Shown here piece after piece: positions 10,349 to 18,383 of a stretch of DNA of 64,000 bases. The position numbers were made by a program, and so were the translations under genes. The notes under the pieces are model-generated. The model was not told the DNA's origin. It worked only from the letters and a program-made list of their open reading frames with translations, and did no database searches. The stretch is taken from the NCBI RefSeq assembly GCF_024347635.1, contig NZ_AP025510.1, positions 1,798,001 through 1,862,000 on the forward strand, in the 5' to 3' direction. Within the stretch, counting starts at the first letter, position 1; each line of letters opens with the position of its first letter. The stretch is from Vibrio tasmaniensis (lineage in GTDB: Bacteria > Pseudomonadota > Gammaproteobacteria > Enterobacterales > Vibrionaceae).

Positions 10349-11581
10349 TTAGAAGTAATACTCCAACGCAACTTCGACAAAATCATCTTTGCGAGCGAAG
10401 AACAACAAGTCTTCTGGGGTTTCGTTCTCAAACAACCAAGCGTTTAATCGCCACTTGAGGTTGTTGTTGATTCGGCTTGATGCTTCCAGCTTCGCGCTGT
10501 AGACATCGCTGTTATCTAAGTCTTGAGTAATGCCTGTAAGCACTTCGGTGCCGTCTTCATCGTTCAAGGCGAAGCGAGCCCCGAGGAACACATCGTTTTG
10601 GCCGATGGTTTGGGCGTTGTTACCTCGGCTGTCATACAGGTATTCGGCAATGAAGCCGATGTCCCAATACGACTCAAGCGCCCCAACCCATGTGTATTCA
10701 AAACCGGTCGCGACACCTGTGTGGTTGTCGTAGCTATCGCGATAAATGCTTTCAAGCTTCCATAACCAGTCGCCCATAATGCCTTGTACATCGAGTCCGA
10801 AATGCTGCATTTGCGCGTAATACGGCTTGAGTTCATTGCCTTCTACACGATAATAAGGGTCGCGATTTGTGCCGCCTAAATAACTTAAACCGACATCCCA
10901 ATCGCCGTACATTTGGCTATAGCGCAGTGCTACATCAACGTGCTTTTCTTCTCTCGACGATTCGTAAAGCGCATCGTCCGATACAGGTACAGTCGGCCTT
11001 AATCGACCATCTTCCCCTGCGAAGGTACGCTCACGAAAATACGGCAGTAACATGGCATCTATGGTTCCCCAGTCTTTGATTGATGTGAAGTGCACCATTG
11101 GCTGACCCAATTTCGATTCACCATCGACCGATTCAATGGCATCGGTTTGGTTTACTACATCCACTAAGTGCGCGGATTCGGTCACGCCCCAGAACACCTT
11201 CCCAACACCGGCTCGCAGTTCGTAATCATCCCAATACGTGAGGTACAGAGCTTCACGAACGTCGCCATGGGTGCGCTCATCATCTTCACTGTCTAGACGG
11301 TAAAACGGCGTGAAGGTAAAGCTGCCGTTGCCCTCTTGTTGCTCCCAATAAAACTCTGGTTGCAACACCAGTGAGCTTTGCCCTTTATCTTGCCCTTGCA
11401 AGCCGTTGCTAAAGAACTGCCTGTGTTCGAGGTTAACCTGCCCTGCGAGTTCTGGGGTGACCTGTTCTACGAACTCAGAGTTAAAACCTGCCGCCACACA
11501 TGGCAACGACACTTGCATTAGCCCAACTGTCGCCGCCAAGGTTAAAGATAACTGCGTTCCTGTTAACACAATCCTTTTCAT
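10349..11581 (-). CDS. Outer-membrane beta-barrel protein of RND exporter operon
   Basis: 410 residues with a signal peptide (about 1-31, cut near CVAAG). The mature part is rich in alternating aromatic/polar strands and ends in VALEYYF, with a terminal Phe, the usual signature for Bam-dependent barrel assembly. No named family can be given with certainty; similar porin-like proteins are encoded beside MMPL/RND pumps and LolA-like proteins. It starts nine bases after the stop of the LolA-like gene, and is the last gene of the operon. Probable role: outer-membrane end of the export route, or acceptor for the exported lipid-like substrate. This is inference from context. Confidence 0.75.
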   Translation of the reverse strand: MKRIVLTGTQLSLTLAATVGLMQVSLPCVAAGFNSEFVEQVTPELAGQVNLEHRQFFSNGLQGQDKGQSSLVLQPEFYWEQQEGNGSFTFTPFYRLDSEDDERTHGDVREALYLTYWDDYELRAGVGKVFWGVTESAHLVDVVNQTDAIESVDGESKLGQPMVHFTSIKDWGTIDAMLLPYFRERTFAGEDGRLRPTVPVSDDALYESSREEKHVDVALRYSQMYGDWDVGLSYLGGTNRDPYYRVEGNELKPYYAQMQHFGLDVQGIMGDWLWKLESIYRDSYDNHTGVATGFEYTWVGALESYWDIGFIAEYLYDSRGNNAQTIGQNDVFLGARFALNDEDGTEVLTGITQDLDNSDVYSAKLEASSRINNNLKWRLNAWLFENETPEDLLFFARKDDFVEVALEYYF

Positions 11582-11590
11582 ATTCTTGCC

Positions 11591-12412
11591 TTACTTTGCA
11601 CGTTTAAGTGTGTTTTTTTGAAAATCCTTGTCCTTAAGACCGGTCTGGAACGCTAAATCTGTCGTGGTTAAAACGGTGCTTTTGCCTGTTTGATGGTTTT
11701 GCATCGACATGGTGTGTGCGCGCCAGTATTGGTTTAGGTATTGTTTGTAGTCTTGGAACGAGAGGGTTTTCAGCAATGCGCCTTTGCGGTCGTAAAACTC
11801 CACTTGAACGGGGCGGTAATATTGTTGGTCTAGCCATACTTTCTGCATGGTGTAGCCAGAGTTTTTATCGGTCGGTACTTGCTCCAAGACAAAGGTATCG
11901 ACGCCTTCCAGATTCGCGTCTTCAATGTAGTTGAAGGTGTACTTTTCTAGTTCAAACGAGCTTAAATCTTCATAAGCAAATTCACTGCCCATAAACGGGC
12001 CTGATTTGTTACGTGAAGAGATGCGTTTGACACGTTTCAGAGCAGGTAAATACAGCCATTGGTCATCCGATTTAGAGATGTGTGAATGGTTTAAGAAAGC
12101 CGTGCCTTTTACGTCACGTGGCTCATCAAAAATGGTTAAGCCTTTGTCGCCATCGTCATCGACTTCTAATGACTTCAATCGCATCAAGCGCGTACTGCTT
12201 TCGCCCTGTTTGTTGCGAAGTAGCATCTCCATGGTCGCAACTGAATCGCCCCACCCTATATCGACGGCTTTGCGTTGCTCGGCTATTTCTAGGCCTTTCG
12301 CAGGGTCTGCTAATGCTGGGAAAGCTGCGAATGTGCCTATTGTTAACGTGCTGACGGTTAATGAGCTGACGGTAAATAATGTGGCAACGAATGTTTGTTT
12401 AACGCTTTTCAT
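11591..12412 (-). CDS. Periplasmic LolA-like protein (outer-membrane lipoprotein-sorting family)
   Basis: 273 residues with a signal peptide ending near ALADPAKG. The mature chain shows the pattern of the LolA-like family PF17131: SSTRLMRLKSLEVDDDGDKG, KGTAFLNHSH, QWLYLPALKRVKRISS, FMGSEFAYEDL, then DLAFQTGLKDKDF near the end. Members of this family share the LolA half-barrel fold and are usually encoded next to MMPL/RND exporters, where they are thought to carry hydrophobic substrates across the periplasm. It sits between the pump gene (44-base gap) and the outer-membrane protein gene (nine-base gap), making a complete inner membrane-periplasm-outer membrane set. Confidence 0.88.
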   Translation of the reverse strand: MKSVKQTFVATLFTVSSLTVSTLTIGTFAAFPALADPAKGLEIAEQRKAVDIGWGDSVATMEMLLRNKQGESSTRLMRLKSLEVDDDGDKGLTIFDEPRDVKGTAFLNHSHISKSDDQWLYLPALKRVKRISSRNKSGPFMGSEFAYEDLSSFELEKYTFNYIEDANLEGVDTFVLEQVPTDKNSGYTMQKVWLDQQYYRPVQVEFYDRKGALLKTLSFQDYKQYLNQYWRAHTMSMQNHQTGKSTVLTTTDLAFQTGLKDKDFQKNTLKRAK

Positions 12413-12456
12413 AAATTTCTCCTTGAGTCAGCCCACCGCAGCAGGCTGACGATTCC

Positions 12457-14910
12457 TTATTTGGTCGAAGTAGACAGTTCGGCTGTCGAGCTAGGCTGCG
12501 ACTTGGTGTTAGGCTTTGATCCGAGCTGAGTTTTAACTGCATGGTGAGTCTGTTTGTCGAAGATCATCAGCAAGCTAGGTAGCAAGATGAAGTCGACCAC
12601 CAGCGCGATGAAAATCACTATCGCGCTGAGCAAGCCCATATCGGAGTTGAGTCTGAAACTCGACATCGCCAGCACTGAGAAACCCGCCACAAGCACGACT
12701 GTGGTGATCCACAGTGCGCGGCCAACAGTGTGGAAGGCGTAACGAACGGCTTCTTCTGCTGATTTCCCTTCCATTCTGGCGCGTTGGTATTTACTCAAAA
12801 AGTGCACTGCATCATCGACAACGATACCCAGTGTGAGCGTGACCACGACTGACAAACCCAAGTTGATTTCACCAGAGATCAACGCCCACAAACCAAAGCC
12901 AATAATCGCCGGGGCAATGTTTGGTACTAGGCTGATCACACCCAAGCGAACCGAGCGCAGTGCGAAGATCATCAAGCCAGATATGAGTACTAAGGTAATA
13001 GGCAGAGTTGATAGCATGCTCGCCATGTTGGTTTCGCCAATGTGTGCAAACATCAATGACGGGCTCGACGCGACCACTTCATATTGCGGCGCATTAGCGG
13101 CAAACCATGAGTAGATGCGTTCTTCGAGTTCCACCAATTCCACACTGCCGAGGTTATCGACGGTGAGTACCATTTTGATCGATGATTTATCTACATTGAT
13201 CTGGTTATTCAAATCCAAACCGTAAGGCAGAGACATCTCGTAAAGCAGTAGGTATTGCGCGGCAAGTTCACGGTTAAGTGGCAGTTGGTAGTAACTGTCA
13301 TCGTCGCCGTGCATGTTCTTATTCAAACGCATGTAAACATCAGAAAGCGTGGCCACATGGTCGGTTTCTGGTTGAACGCGTAGCCAATCGGTAAAGTCAC
13401 CAATCGCTTGTAAGAACACAGGATCAGCAATCGCTTGAGACTCGTTGGTTTTGACCGCAATACTAATGGTGGTCATGCCGCTTACCGTCTCTTCCATGAA
13501 GTCGGCCGCTTGTCTGAATTCGCTTGAGGTATCGAAATACTTCACCGATTCATCATTCACTTTGTTCAACGGAATTAACGCCGCAGCACCAACAATCACA
13601 AGAGTAGAAATAGGCAGCAGTGCTTTACGGTTAGCAACGACAAAATCGCCGAGCTTATCCATGAAGGTCACTTTATCTGCCGCCAATGGATTTGCTGGCA
13701 AGCTCTTAACTGGCAACAGTTTTAACAGCGCAGGAAGCATGGTCACAGAGAGGAAACACGCGATGATCACGCCCAATGCCGACAAGTTACCGAAGTCTCG
13801 TAATACGGGAGAATCCGACATGTTCATCATCAAGAAACCAATCGCGGTGGTCACCGAAGTAATTAAGATCGGCATCGCATTAAGCTTGATGCTGTATTGA
13901 ATGGCTTGTGCTTTCTCCATCCCGCGCTGCATTGCTTGTCTCATGGTCACAATCACGTGAACACAATCGGCAACTGCAAGGGTTAATACCAAGGTTGGAA
14001 CGTTAACCGTCGCGGTGCTGAGGAACATCCCTGCCCAGCCAGACAAACCCATGGTCGCGACAATCGACGAGATAATCACAACTAAGGTAGCCACCACACT
14101 AAAGAATGAGCGCAACATAAAGGTAAGGAACACCAACACCACCAACAGCATTAACGGCACGAGCGTTGAGCTGTCTTCTTGGGCCGACATCATAAACGCG
14201 TTGTTCATGGCAATGATGCCTGCCTTGTGGAACTCTACGCTCGGGTAATCGGCTTGGTACTTGGCGATCATAGTATTGATGGCCGCGATCACTTCTTGCA
14301 CTTCAGCAGTTTTATCCACTTCAGGCAATTGCACGGTAACGTTAACAATGGTCACGTCACCAGAAGCCGACACCAACGCATTCTTAAGCAGAGGCTCGTT
14401 TAGGGCGATCTGTTTAACTTTGGCAATTCGCTCGGGCGTGTGCTCGTATTCTTCATACAGCAGATCTTCGACCAAGAGGTCGTCTTCAACCGCTTCGGTA
14501 TGCTGATAGTTAGCAAGCGAATCGACACGGCTTGAGTACGGGATCTGCCACGCATCGACCGTGAGGTTTTGAATTAGGGTAAGGGTTTCTGGGGTGAAGA
14601 CATTGCCATCTTCAGGTGCGACAACAATCGCGAGGTTGTCGGTTTTCGCAAAGGTGGTTTGGATTTCGTCGAACGCCATCAACTGTTTGTTGGTGCCTTC
14701 GAAGAAGATGTTGTAGTCCCCTCTAAAGTAGAGGTTCTTTGCCCCTAATGCAGAGAGAATGATGATTGAAAAAACCACCAGCAGAACGATAAACGAACGC
14801 TTGGTCGGTATTGAGTGCCAACTGTTATTTAGATCCCCGTTTACGCTATCGACGTTACGGTTATCTCGATTTTGGTGATCGAAAGCTGGCTTCTGGCTGT
14901 CATGTTCCAT
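12457..14910 (-). CDS. RND superfamily (MMPL-type) exporter
   Basis: 817 residues from the chosen start. Two six-TM halves are visible, each with a large periplasmic loop after its first TM segment: the first TM at about residue 40-60 (FIVLLVVFSIIILSALGA), a block around LTLAVADCVHVIVTM with a membrane Asp, and the second-half equivalent GIVVDDAVHFLSKYQ. These are features of the MMPL/SSD branch of the RND family, which moves lipids or hydrophobic compounds using proton force. The ATG at 14910 is preferred because GGAG lies six bases upstream; the frame is open to an earlier start at 14982, but that would run through the palindromic operator. Encoded upstream of a LolA-like protein and a barrel protein, and downstream of a tetR gene. 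Confidence 0.9.
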   Translation of the reverse strand: MEHDSQKPAFDHQNRDNRNVDSVNGDLNNSWHSIPTKRSFIVLLVVFSIIILSALGAKNLYFRGDYNIFFEGTNKQLMAFDEIQTTFAKTDNLAIVVAPEDGNVFTPETLTLIQNLTVDAWQIPYSSRVDSLANYQHTEAVEDDLLVEDLLYEEYEHTPERIAKVKQIALNEPLLKNALVSASGDVTIVNVTVQLPEVDKTAEVQEVIAAINTMIAKYQADYPSVEFHKAGIIAMNNAFMMSAQEDSSTLVPLMLLVVLVFLTFMLRSFFSVVATLVVIISSIVATMGLSGWAGMFLSTATVNVPTLVLTLAVADCVHVIVTMRQAMQRGMEKAQAIQYSIKLNAMPILITSVTTAIGFLMMNMSDSPVLRDFGNLSALGVIIACFLSVTMLPALLKLLPVKSLPANPLAADKVTFMDKLGDFVVANRKALLPISTLVIVGAAALIPLNKVNDESVKYFDTSSEFRQAADFMEETVSGMTTISIAVKTNESQAIADPVFLQAIGDFTDWLRVQPETDHVATLSDVYMRLNKNMHGDDDSYYQLPLNRELAAQYLLLYEMSLPYGLDLNNQINVDKSSIKMVLTVDNLGSVELVELEERIYSWFAANAPQYEVVASSPSLMFAHIGETNMASMLSTLPITLVLISGLMIFALRSVRLGVISLVPNIAPAIIGFGLWALISGEINLGLSVVVTLTLGIVVDDAVHFLSKYQRARMEGKSAEEAVRYAFHTVGRALWITTVVLVAGFSVLAMSSFRLNSDMGLLSAIVIFIALVVDFILLPSLLMIFDKQTHHAVKTQLGSKPNTKSQPSSTAELSTSTK

Positions 14911-14925
14911 CACAGTCTCCATTTG

Positions 14926-14938
14926 TGACGATTCGTCA
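14926..14938. promoter_or_regulatory. Candidate TetR operator O1 (pump side)
   Basis: Perfect palindrome TGACGA-T-TCGTCA, 16 bases upstream of the pump start codon. The same motif recurs at 15037-15049 and, in weaker form, upstream of tetR. Confidence 0.7.
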
Positions 14939-15036
14939 TAGTTGTGTCTTAAAAAGCCAGCCGAAGCTGACAAAAGACACAATTCTTAGTCATATACTCA
15001 AGAAAACCAAAACCACACTAGGCAAACTTAAGTTTA

Positions 15037-15049
15037 TGACGAATCGTCA
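15037..15049. promoter_or_regulatory. Candidate TetR operator O2 (pump side)
   Basis: Perfect palindrome TGACGA-A-TCGTCA in the 183-base gap between tetR and the pump gene. Spacing from O1 is 111 bases centre to centre. Confidence 0.7.
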
Positions 15050-15064
15050 CTAATGGTTATTAAT

Positions 15065-15084
15065 AAACCCACACGAGTGGGCTT
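15065..15084 (-). terminator. Weak hairpin after tetR
   Basis: Minus-strand AAGCCCAC / GTGGGTTT with a four-base loop, starting just after the tetR stop codon, followed by ATTAAT rather than a full T-run. Possible terminator. Confidence 0.45.
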
Positions 15085-15093
15085 AATGGAAGA

Positions 15094-15879
15094 TTATCGA
15101 CCTACTGACTCTAGGTAAGCGACTTCTTCACTGAACAGTTCTTGTTCTACACGGCGCCAGGTTTTGCGGTAATCCCAATCGCTAGAAAGGGGCTGCCAAT
15201 TTAGGCCGTCTAGTAGCATGTTCGCGTTGTGTAATACTGAATACGGGTCTTGTAACCGCTTAATACAATGACTGTTTGATGCGTTCTGTGACAAGGCATT
15301 TGAACCAAATGCGATTGACCAGTTAGCAAACACGATGGCATCTGAACCCACACCAGAAGAGAACTTAAGGTCACCGGCTTCTACTGCTCGGTTTACCATT
15401 GAATCGGCTTGTTCAATCACCAACTCTTCCAGTTCATTCATCTCGGTTACACGTGCACTAGACGCTTTCTCTAGTACCCACGGGCTTTTCGCCATGATCG
15501 CACAGGTTGATAGTACCGGTTCCATGCGAGCATAGATTCGGTAAGCAACGTGCAGTGCGACAATCTTTTCACGTGTGTTGCCTTCAAACTCTCCAGAGCG
15601 AGCAAACATTAATGCCTCGGTCTTTAAAGAGTGAATACACAAGGCCAAAACCACGTCTTCTTTGCTGCAAAAGTGATTGTATATCGTACCTTTAGAATAA
15701 GAACTTGCTGCCGTTAGCCTATCCATCGTGAGGTTTCCGAACCCTTGTTCTCGAACCAGATCTTTTGCTAACAACATCAATTCTACTTCTCGGTCTGCTA
15801 TAGACTGCTGCTTTTTAGACAACACGCCTTTGCAACCAAAGATACCTTGTTTATCGCCTTTACAACCAAAGCCAAACAT
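15094..15879 (-). CDS. TetR-family regulator of the exporter operon
   Basis: 261 residues. The helix-turn-helix is at about 36-82: LVREQGFGNLTMDRLTAASS followed by YSKGTIYNHFCSKEDVVLALC, the standard TetR DNA-binding domain. The C-terminal ligand domain is not assignable. The first 22 residues carry two copies of FGCKG, encoded by a duplicated stretch 27 bases apart, and precede the normal start of the domain; a later start is not obvious. Same strand as the exporter operon and 183 bases upstream of the pump. Palindromic sites occur both before the pump and before tetR, which suggests repression of the pump and autoregulation. Confidence 0.9.
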   Translation of the reverse strand: MFGFGCKGDKQGIFGCKGVLSKKQQSIADREVELMLLAKDLVREQGFGNLTMDRLTAASSYSKGTIYNHFCSKEDVVLALCIHSLKTEALMFARSGEFEGNTREKIVALHVAYRIYARMEPVLSTCAIMAKSPWVLEKASSARVTEMNELEELVIEQADSMVNRAVEAGDLKFSSGVGSDAIVFANWSIAFGSNALSQNASNSHCIKRLQDPYSVLHNANMLLDGLNWQPLSSDWDYRKTWRRVEQELFSEEVAYLESVGR

Positions 15880-15991
15880 AATTTCTCAGTCCGTATTTGA
15901 GCTTAGCTATCATCTAAGCTTCGCCAGTATTTAAAACGCTCCTATCCAATATATTAACACGAATAGTAAATTCATGTAGTTAACCATTTCG

Positions 15992-16004
15992 TGACGCTTC
16001 GTCA
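15992..16004. promoter_or_regulatory. Candidate TetR operator O3 (tetR side)
   Basis: TGACG-CTT-CGTCA, matching the outer five positions on each arm of the pump-side palindromes, about 115 bases upstream of the tetR start. Confidence 0.55.
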
Positions 16005-16008
16005 TTTC

Positions 16009-16021
16009 TGACTTATCGTCA
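16009..16021. promoter_or_regulatory. Candidate TetR operator half-site O4
   Basis: TGACTTATCGTCA: one perfect half-site (TCGTCA) and a degenerate partner, four bases after O3. Likely weaker. Confidence 0.4.
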
Positions 16022-16089
16022 TAATAGCGCAAATATTGATCATATCAAGGCGTTTGATAAATTAAATTTACTTTATGAATAGATGAGAA

Positions 16090-16215
16090 AACCATCAATA
16101 ATCACATCGCGTGACTAACTGGCATAGCATCAGTAACCGACATAAGCTCACTAACCATCATAAGATCAATAACCGACACAGCCTCACTAACCAACGCGGC
16201 ATCACTAACCAACAC
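16090..16215. repeat. Degenerate 18-bp tandem repeats, seven units
   Basis: Seven consecutive 18-base units with shared core ATCA-(C/A/G)-TAACC-(A/G)-ACA; for example 16126-16143, 16144-16161 and so on to 16215. On the minus strand the phase is a multiple of three, so an open frame reads hexapeptides such as LVSDAA, LVSEAV, MVSELM, SVTDAM, PVSHAM. Confidence 0.75.
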
Positions 16216-16491
16216 AGGAAGAAGCGCCTTAGTTTGGCGAAACCAATACAAGCCCATTACGCTGTCTTCATCTAAATAGAGCATGATGGTTTAGGACAGT
16301 CAGCTATTCGAGCCGAATGGAGGGGTACGTAAACCACGAGAATGAGTGAGTTCAGGTTCACTTTTTGGTGCAGACCTCTCCTTATGGTTAATATTTGGCT
16401 TACTAATGCCGTTTTCTACTAAGTTGCTATAAATTAGGTAAGGGGTGACTTACAATAGTGGCAACGACTTACCTTTTTTGAGAACACGATA

Positions 16492-17265
16492 TTGAGCGCC
16501 AAATATTCTTATTTAGCTTGGCAAGTGAATACTTCTAGCCCAGCAGAAAAGCTTGTTTTATTGATGCTTGCAGACGGTGCTGACGAATTCGGCTACACCA
16601 ATGTGAGCTTACAAACAGCAGGTCAACTTTGTGCTCTCTCTACGTTTGGTTTAGCCGACTGCCTTAAGTGTTTAGTCGACCAAGGTTTTCTCGATAAGAT
16701 AAAAGTAGATTATCGAGATCAAAAAGAGATTCACGTTTTCAAAATGCTCATTGAGCAAGAGCAAGCTACGGCGCACGTTGAGGTTCAACCGACCAACAGT
16801 ATTCCTGTCTACTCTACGGCACCTGCACCTGCACCTGCACCCAAGTTTCAGCCTGCTCCGGCACCGATTCAACACATGCAGCATGCCCCTCGCCCACAAG
16901 GCAGAGGCTCAATGAACAGCAACACCGTCTCTACTCATGATCTCAACGAAGAAGAGATACCATCATGGGCAGAACGTGCGTTTAAATTCTCCGGTTTGAC
17001 CGGTGACCATAGTTTAGTATGGAAGAAATTTGTCCTCTGGTATAAAGCCAAAGCCAATGAATTAATGCCACTATCTCGGATTGAATCCAAGCTGCAGTAC
17101 TGGCTAGTTAACGAGAAGCAAAATGAAAGACAACAACAGCAGAAGACCTCTCAATATTCAGGAAATGCAGGACAAGCTCAAGGAAATGGGTATCGACAAA
17201 AGCTTAGCCCATCTGAACGCTTCAGGCAGCAGCTCATTCAAAAAGGCAAAAAGCCAACCTTCTGA
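16492..17265 (+). CDS. DnaT-like primosomal/replication protein
   Basis: 257 residues. The N-terminal 85 residues look like a winged-helix replication-initiator domain (SPAEKLVLLMLADGADE, then LQTAGQLCALS). A Pro/Ala/Gln-rich linker follows (about 95-145). The C-terminal part EEEIPSWAERAFKFSGL, then WKKFVLWYKAKAN and LQYWLVNEKQNERQ (about 150-210), matches the DnaT single-strand-binding domain. DnaT acts in PriA-dependent replication restart. The start is TTG at 16492: the frame is closed by TAG 39 bases upstream, there is no nearby ATG, and GAGAA lies about eight bases before. The 3' end overlaps the next gene by 143 bases in another frame. Confidence 0.75.
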   Translation: MSAKYSYLAWQVNTSSPAEKLVLLMLADGADEFGYTNVSLQTAGQLCALSTFGLADCLKCLVDQGFLDKIKVDYRDQKEIHVFKMLIEQEQATAHVEVQPTNSIPVYSTAPAPAPAPKFQPAPAPIQHMQHAPRPQGRGSMNSNTVSTHDLNEEEIPSWAERAFKFSGLTGDHSLVWKKFVLWYKAKANELMPLSRIESKLQYWLVNEKQNERQQQQKTSQYSGNAGQAQGNGYRQKLSPSERFRQQLIQKGKKPTF

Positions 17266-17962
17266 GCCAGCTTCACCTGTTGTTCCTGACTCTACTGGCT
17301 CAGTAGTACCTGACGTTATTGAAGCACAGAGCACTGAAGTAGCGACACCCAATGCTGCTAGCACGGGTTCGTCTCAACAAGTGCCTGTTGTTGACCAAGA
17401 TCCCGCAGAATTAGAGCTGACCGATTGGTGTATCCATGTTTTCGGTTCTTTCTTGAGCGTGTACGAAACTCAGTGGGAATACCAATACGGTAGTGAGCCA
17501 AGCGGAAAGTTTCTTGAGTTTGCGCACTCTGTAGACTCAGACGGCCTTAATCGCGTGCTAATGCATTGTCATGAGCGTATTCAACTAGGCAACAGTTGGC
17601 CGCCACAAATGGGTGAGCTTTGGATTCTAAAGGATTCATTAACAGAAGAAGAGCTGCTTGATAGCCGCATTCGCGTGTTGTCACGCACAGCTGTTAACAA
17701 CATTGAAAAATGGCTTATCCAAAACAAGCTGTACGACTTGAAACGCACCGCTGAAAACAAGCTTGATGGCCTGTTTAAGAAGTACTATTTGGAAGCAAAA
17801 CGTTTAGATGAGAAAGGCATGCTAGAAACTGAATTACCGCAGTTCCTTCTTGCTGCTAACTCGGTAAAGAACCTGAACGATTTAAAACGTGAAGAGTACG
17901 AAAGCCAACATGGCAAAGCGATTAACCCGAGAATTCAAAAGATTCTAAACAGTAAAAAGTAA
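17123..17962 (+). CDS. Replication-associated protein overlapping dnaT-like gene
   Basis: 279 residues, no firm family. An N-terminal helical region (1-30) is followed by a Ser/Pro/Val-rich linker (about 35-95) and a helical C-terminal part. The stretch WCIHVFGSFLSVYETQWEY, then FLEFAHSVDSDGLNRVLMHC, then SWPPQMGELWILKDS is reminiscent of lambda-P-type helicase loaders, which also carry a pattern ending in a W/F-x-P-S/P-x-x-E/Q motif; this is a weak visual match. The context beside a DnaT-like protein supports a loader role. The start at 17123 has GAGAAG upstream; ATG at 17165 is an alternative, and even then about 100 bases overlap the DnaT-like gene. Confidence 0.7.
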   Translation: MKDNNSRRPLNIQEMQDKLKEMGIDKSLAHLNASGSSSFKKAKSQPSEPASPVVPDSTGSVVPDVIEAQSTEVATPNAASTGSSQQVPVVDQDPAELELTDWCIHVFGSFLSVYETQWEYQYGSEPSGKFLEFAHSVDSDGLNRVLMHCHERIQLGNSWPPQMGELWILKDSLTEEELLDSRIRVLSRTAVNNIEKWLIQNKLYDLKRTAENKLDGLFKKYYLEAKRLDEKGMLETELPQFLLAANSVKNLNDLKREEYESQHGKAINPRIQKILNSKK

Positions 17963-17983
17963 CTGTTCGCGCTAATGCTACTG

Positions 17984-18088
17984 TCTATGGTCTATGGTCT
18001 ATGGTCTATGGTCTATGGTCTATGGTCTATGGTCTATGGTCTATGGTCTACGGTCTACGGTCTATGGTCTATGGTCTACGGTCTACGG
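17984..18088. repeat. Heptamer tandem array, 15 copies
   Basis: Fifteen perfect-phase 7-bp units: nine TCTATGG, two TCTACGG, two TCTATGG, two TCTACGG. It begins 21 bases after the stop codon of the preceding gene. A plus-strand frame reads through it as MVYGLWS repeats but has no ribosome site. Confidence 0.97.
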
Positions 18089-18129
18089 TCAGAAAATACC
18101 GTCAAGATTACCCGGTCAATAGATACAAA

Positions 18130-18153
18130 AATGCCAGCTATCAAGCTGGCATT
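18130..18153 (+). terminator. Terminator after the DnaT-like pair
   Basis: AATGCCAGCT / AGCTGGCATT with loop ATCA, followed by a run of T. It lies downstream of the heptamer array. Confidence 0.88.
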
Positions 18154-18185
18154 TTTTATGAGTTTTATTAACCCATCAAACAATT

Positions 18186-18347
18186 ATACCAATCACAGTA
18201 AGTAAGTGATCAAAAATAGCGCAGGAAAAAGGCTTGAGAACAAGGCAGAATTTTTCGATAAGTAGTTATTTTACAATCAAAAATTCTAACACAGTTATCG
18301 AGCGTTTTAACCAGCTAGGGTGACCAGTTATTTACTACGATTGGTAT
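18186..18347. mobile_element. MITE-like element with TIRs
   Basis: A 162-base element bounded by ATACCAATC and its exact complement GATTGGTAT. No coding capacity. Elements with these ends and similar interior (GATCAAAAATAGCGCAGG near the left end) are dispersed in Vibrionaceae and related marine genera; that statement is from general knowledge and copy number could not be checked here. Confidence 0.7.
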
Positions 18348-18383
18348 TATCCGACCGCTATTTACGATCGCCTTACTGATTAA

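Larger units (their letters stand above)
15880..16491. other. Long intergenic region upstream of tetR
   Basis: About 610 bases without a credible gene. It contains two operator-like sites (15992-16021), an array of seven degenerate 18-bp repeats (16090-16215), and the upstream region of the DnaT-like gene. A minus-strand frame through the repeats (16102-16284) has no ribosome site. Confidence 0.6.
17963..18383. other. Repeat-rich intergenic region
   Basis: About 420 bases without a gene. In order: a 15-copy heptamer array, an intrinsic terminator, and a MITE-like element with terminal inverted repeats. Confidence 0.85.

Noticed and set aside
12006-12449. Plus-strand ORF of 147 codons opposite the LolA-like gene
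   Set aside because: Antisense shadow of a conserved gene; no credible start signal.
13445-13900. Plus-strand ORF of 151 codons opposite the RND pump gene
   Set aside because: Antisense shadow of a membrane transporter; composition reflects the reverse frame of hydrophobic codons.
16102-16284. Minus-strand ORF reading hexapeptide repeats
   Set aside because: Open only because the 18-bp repeat unit is a multiple of three; no ribosome site before its ATG. Reported as a repeat instead.
17975-18205. Plus-strand ORF reading MVYGLWS repeats
   Set aside because: A product of the heptamer array (3 x 7 bases = 7 codons), then it runs through the terminator; no ribosome site.
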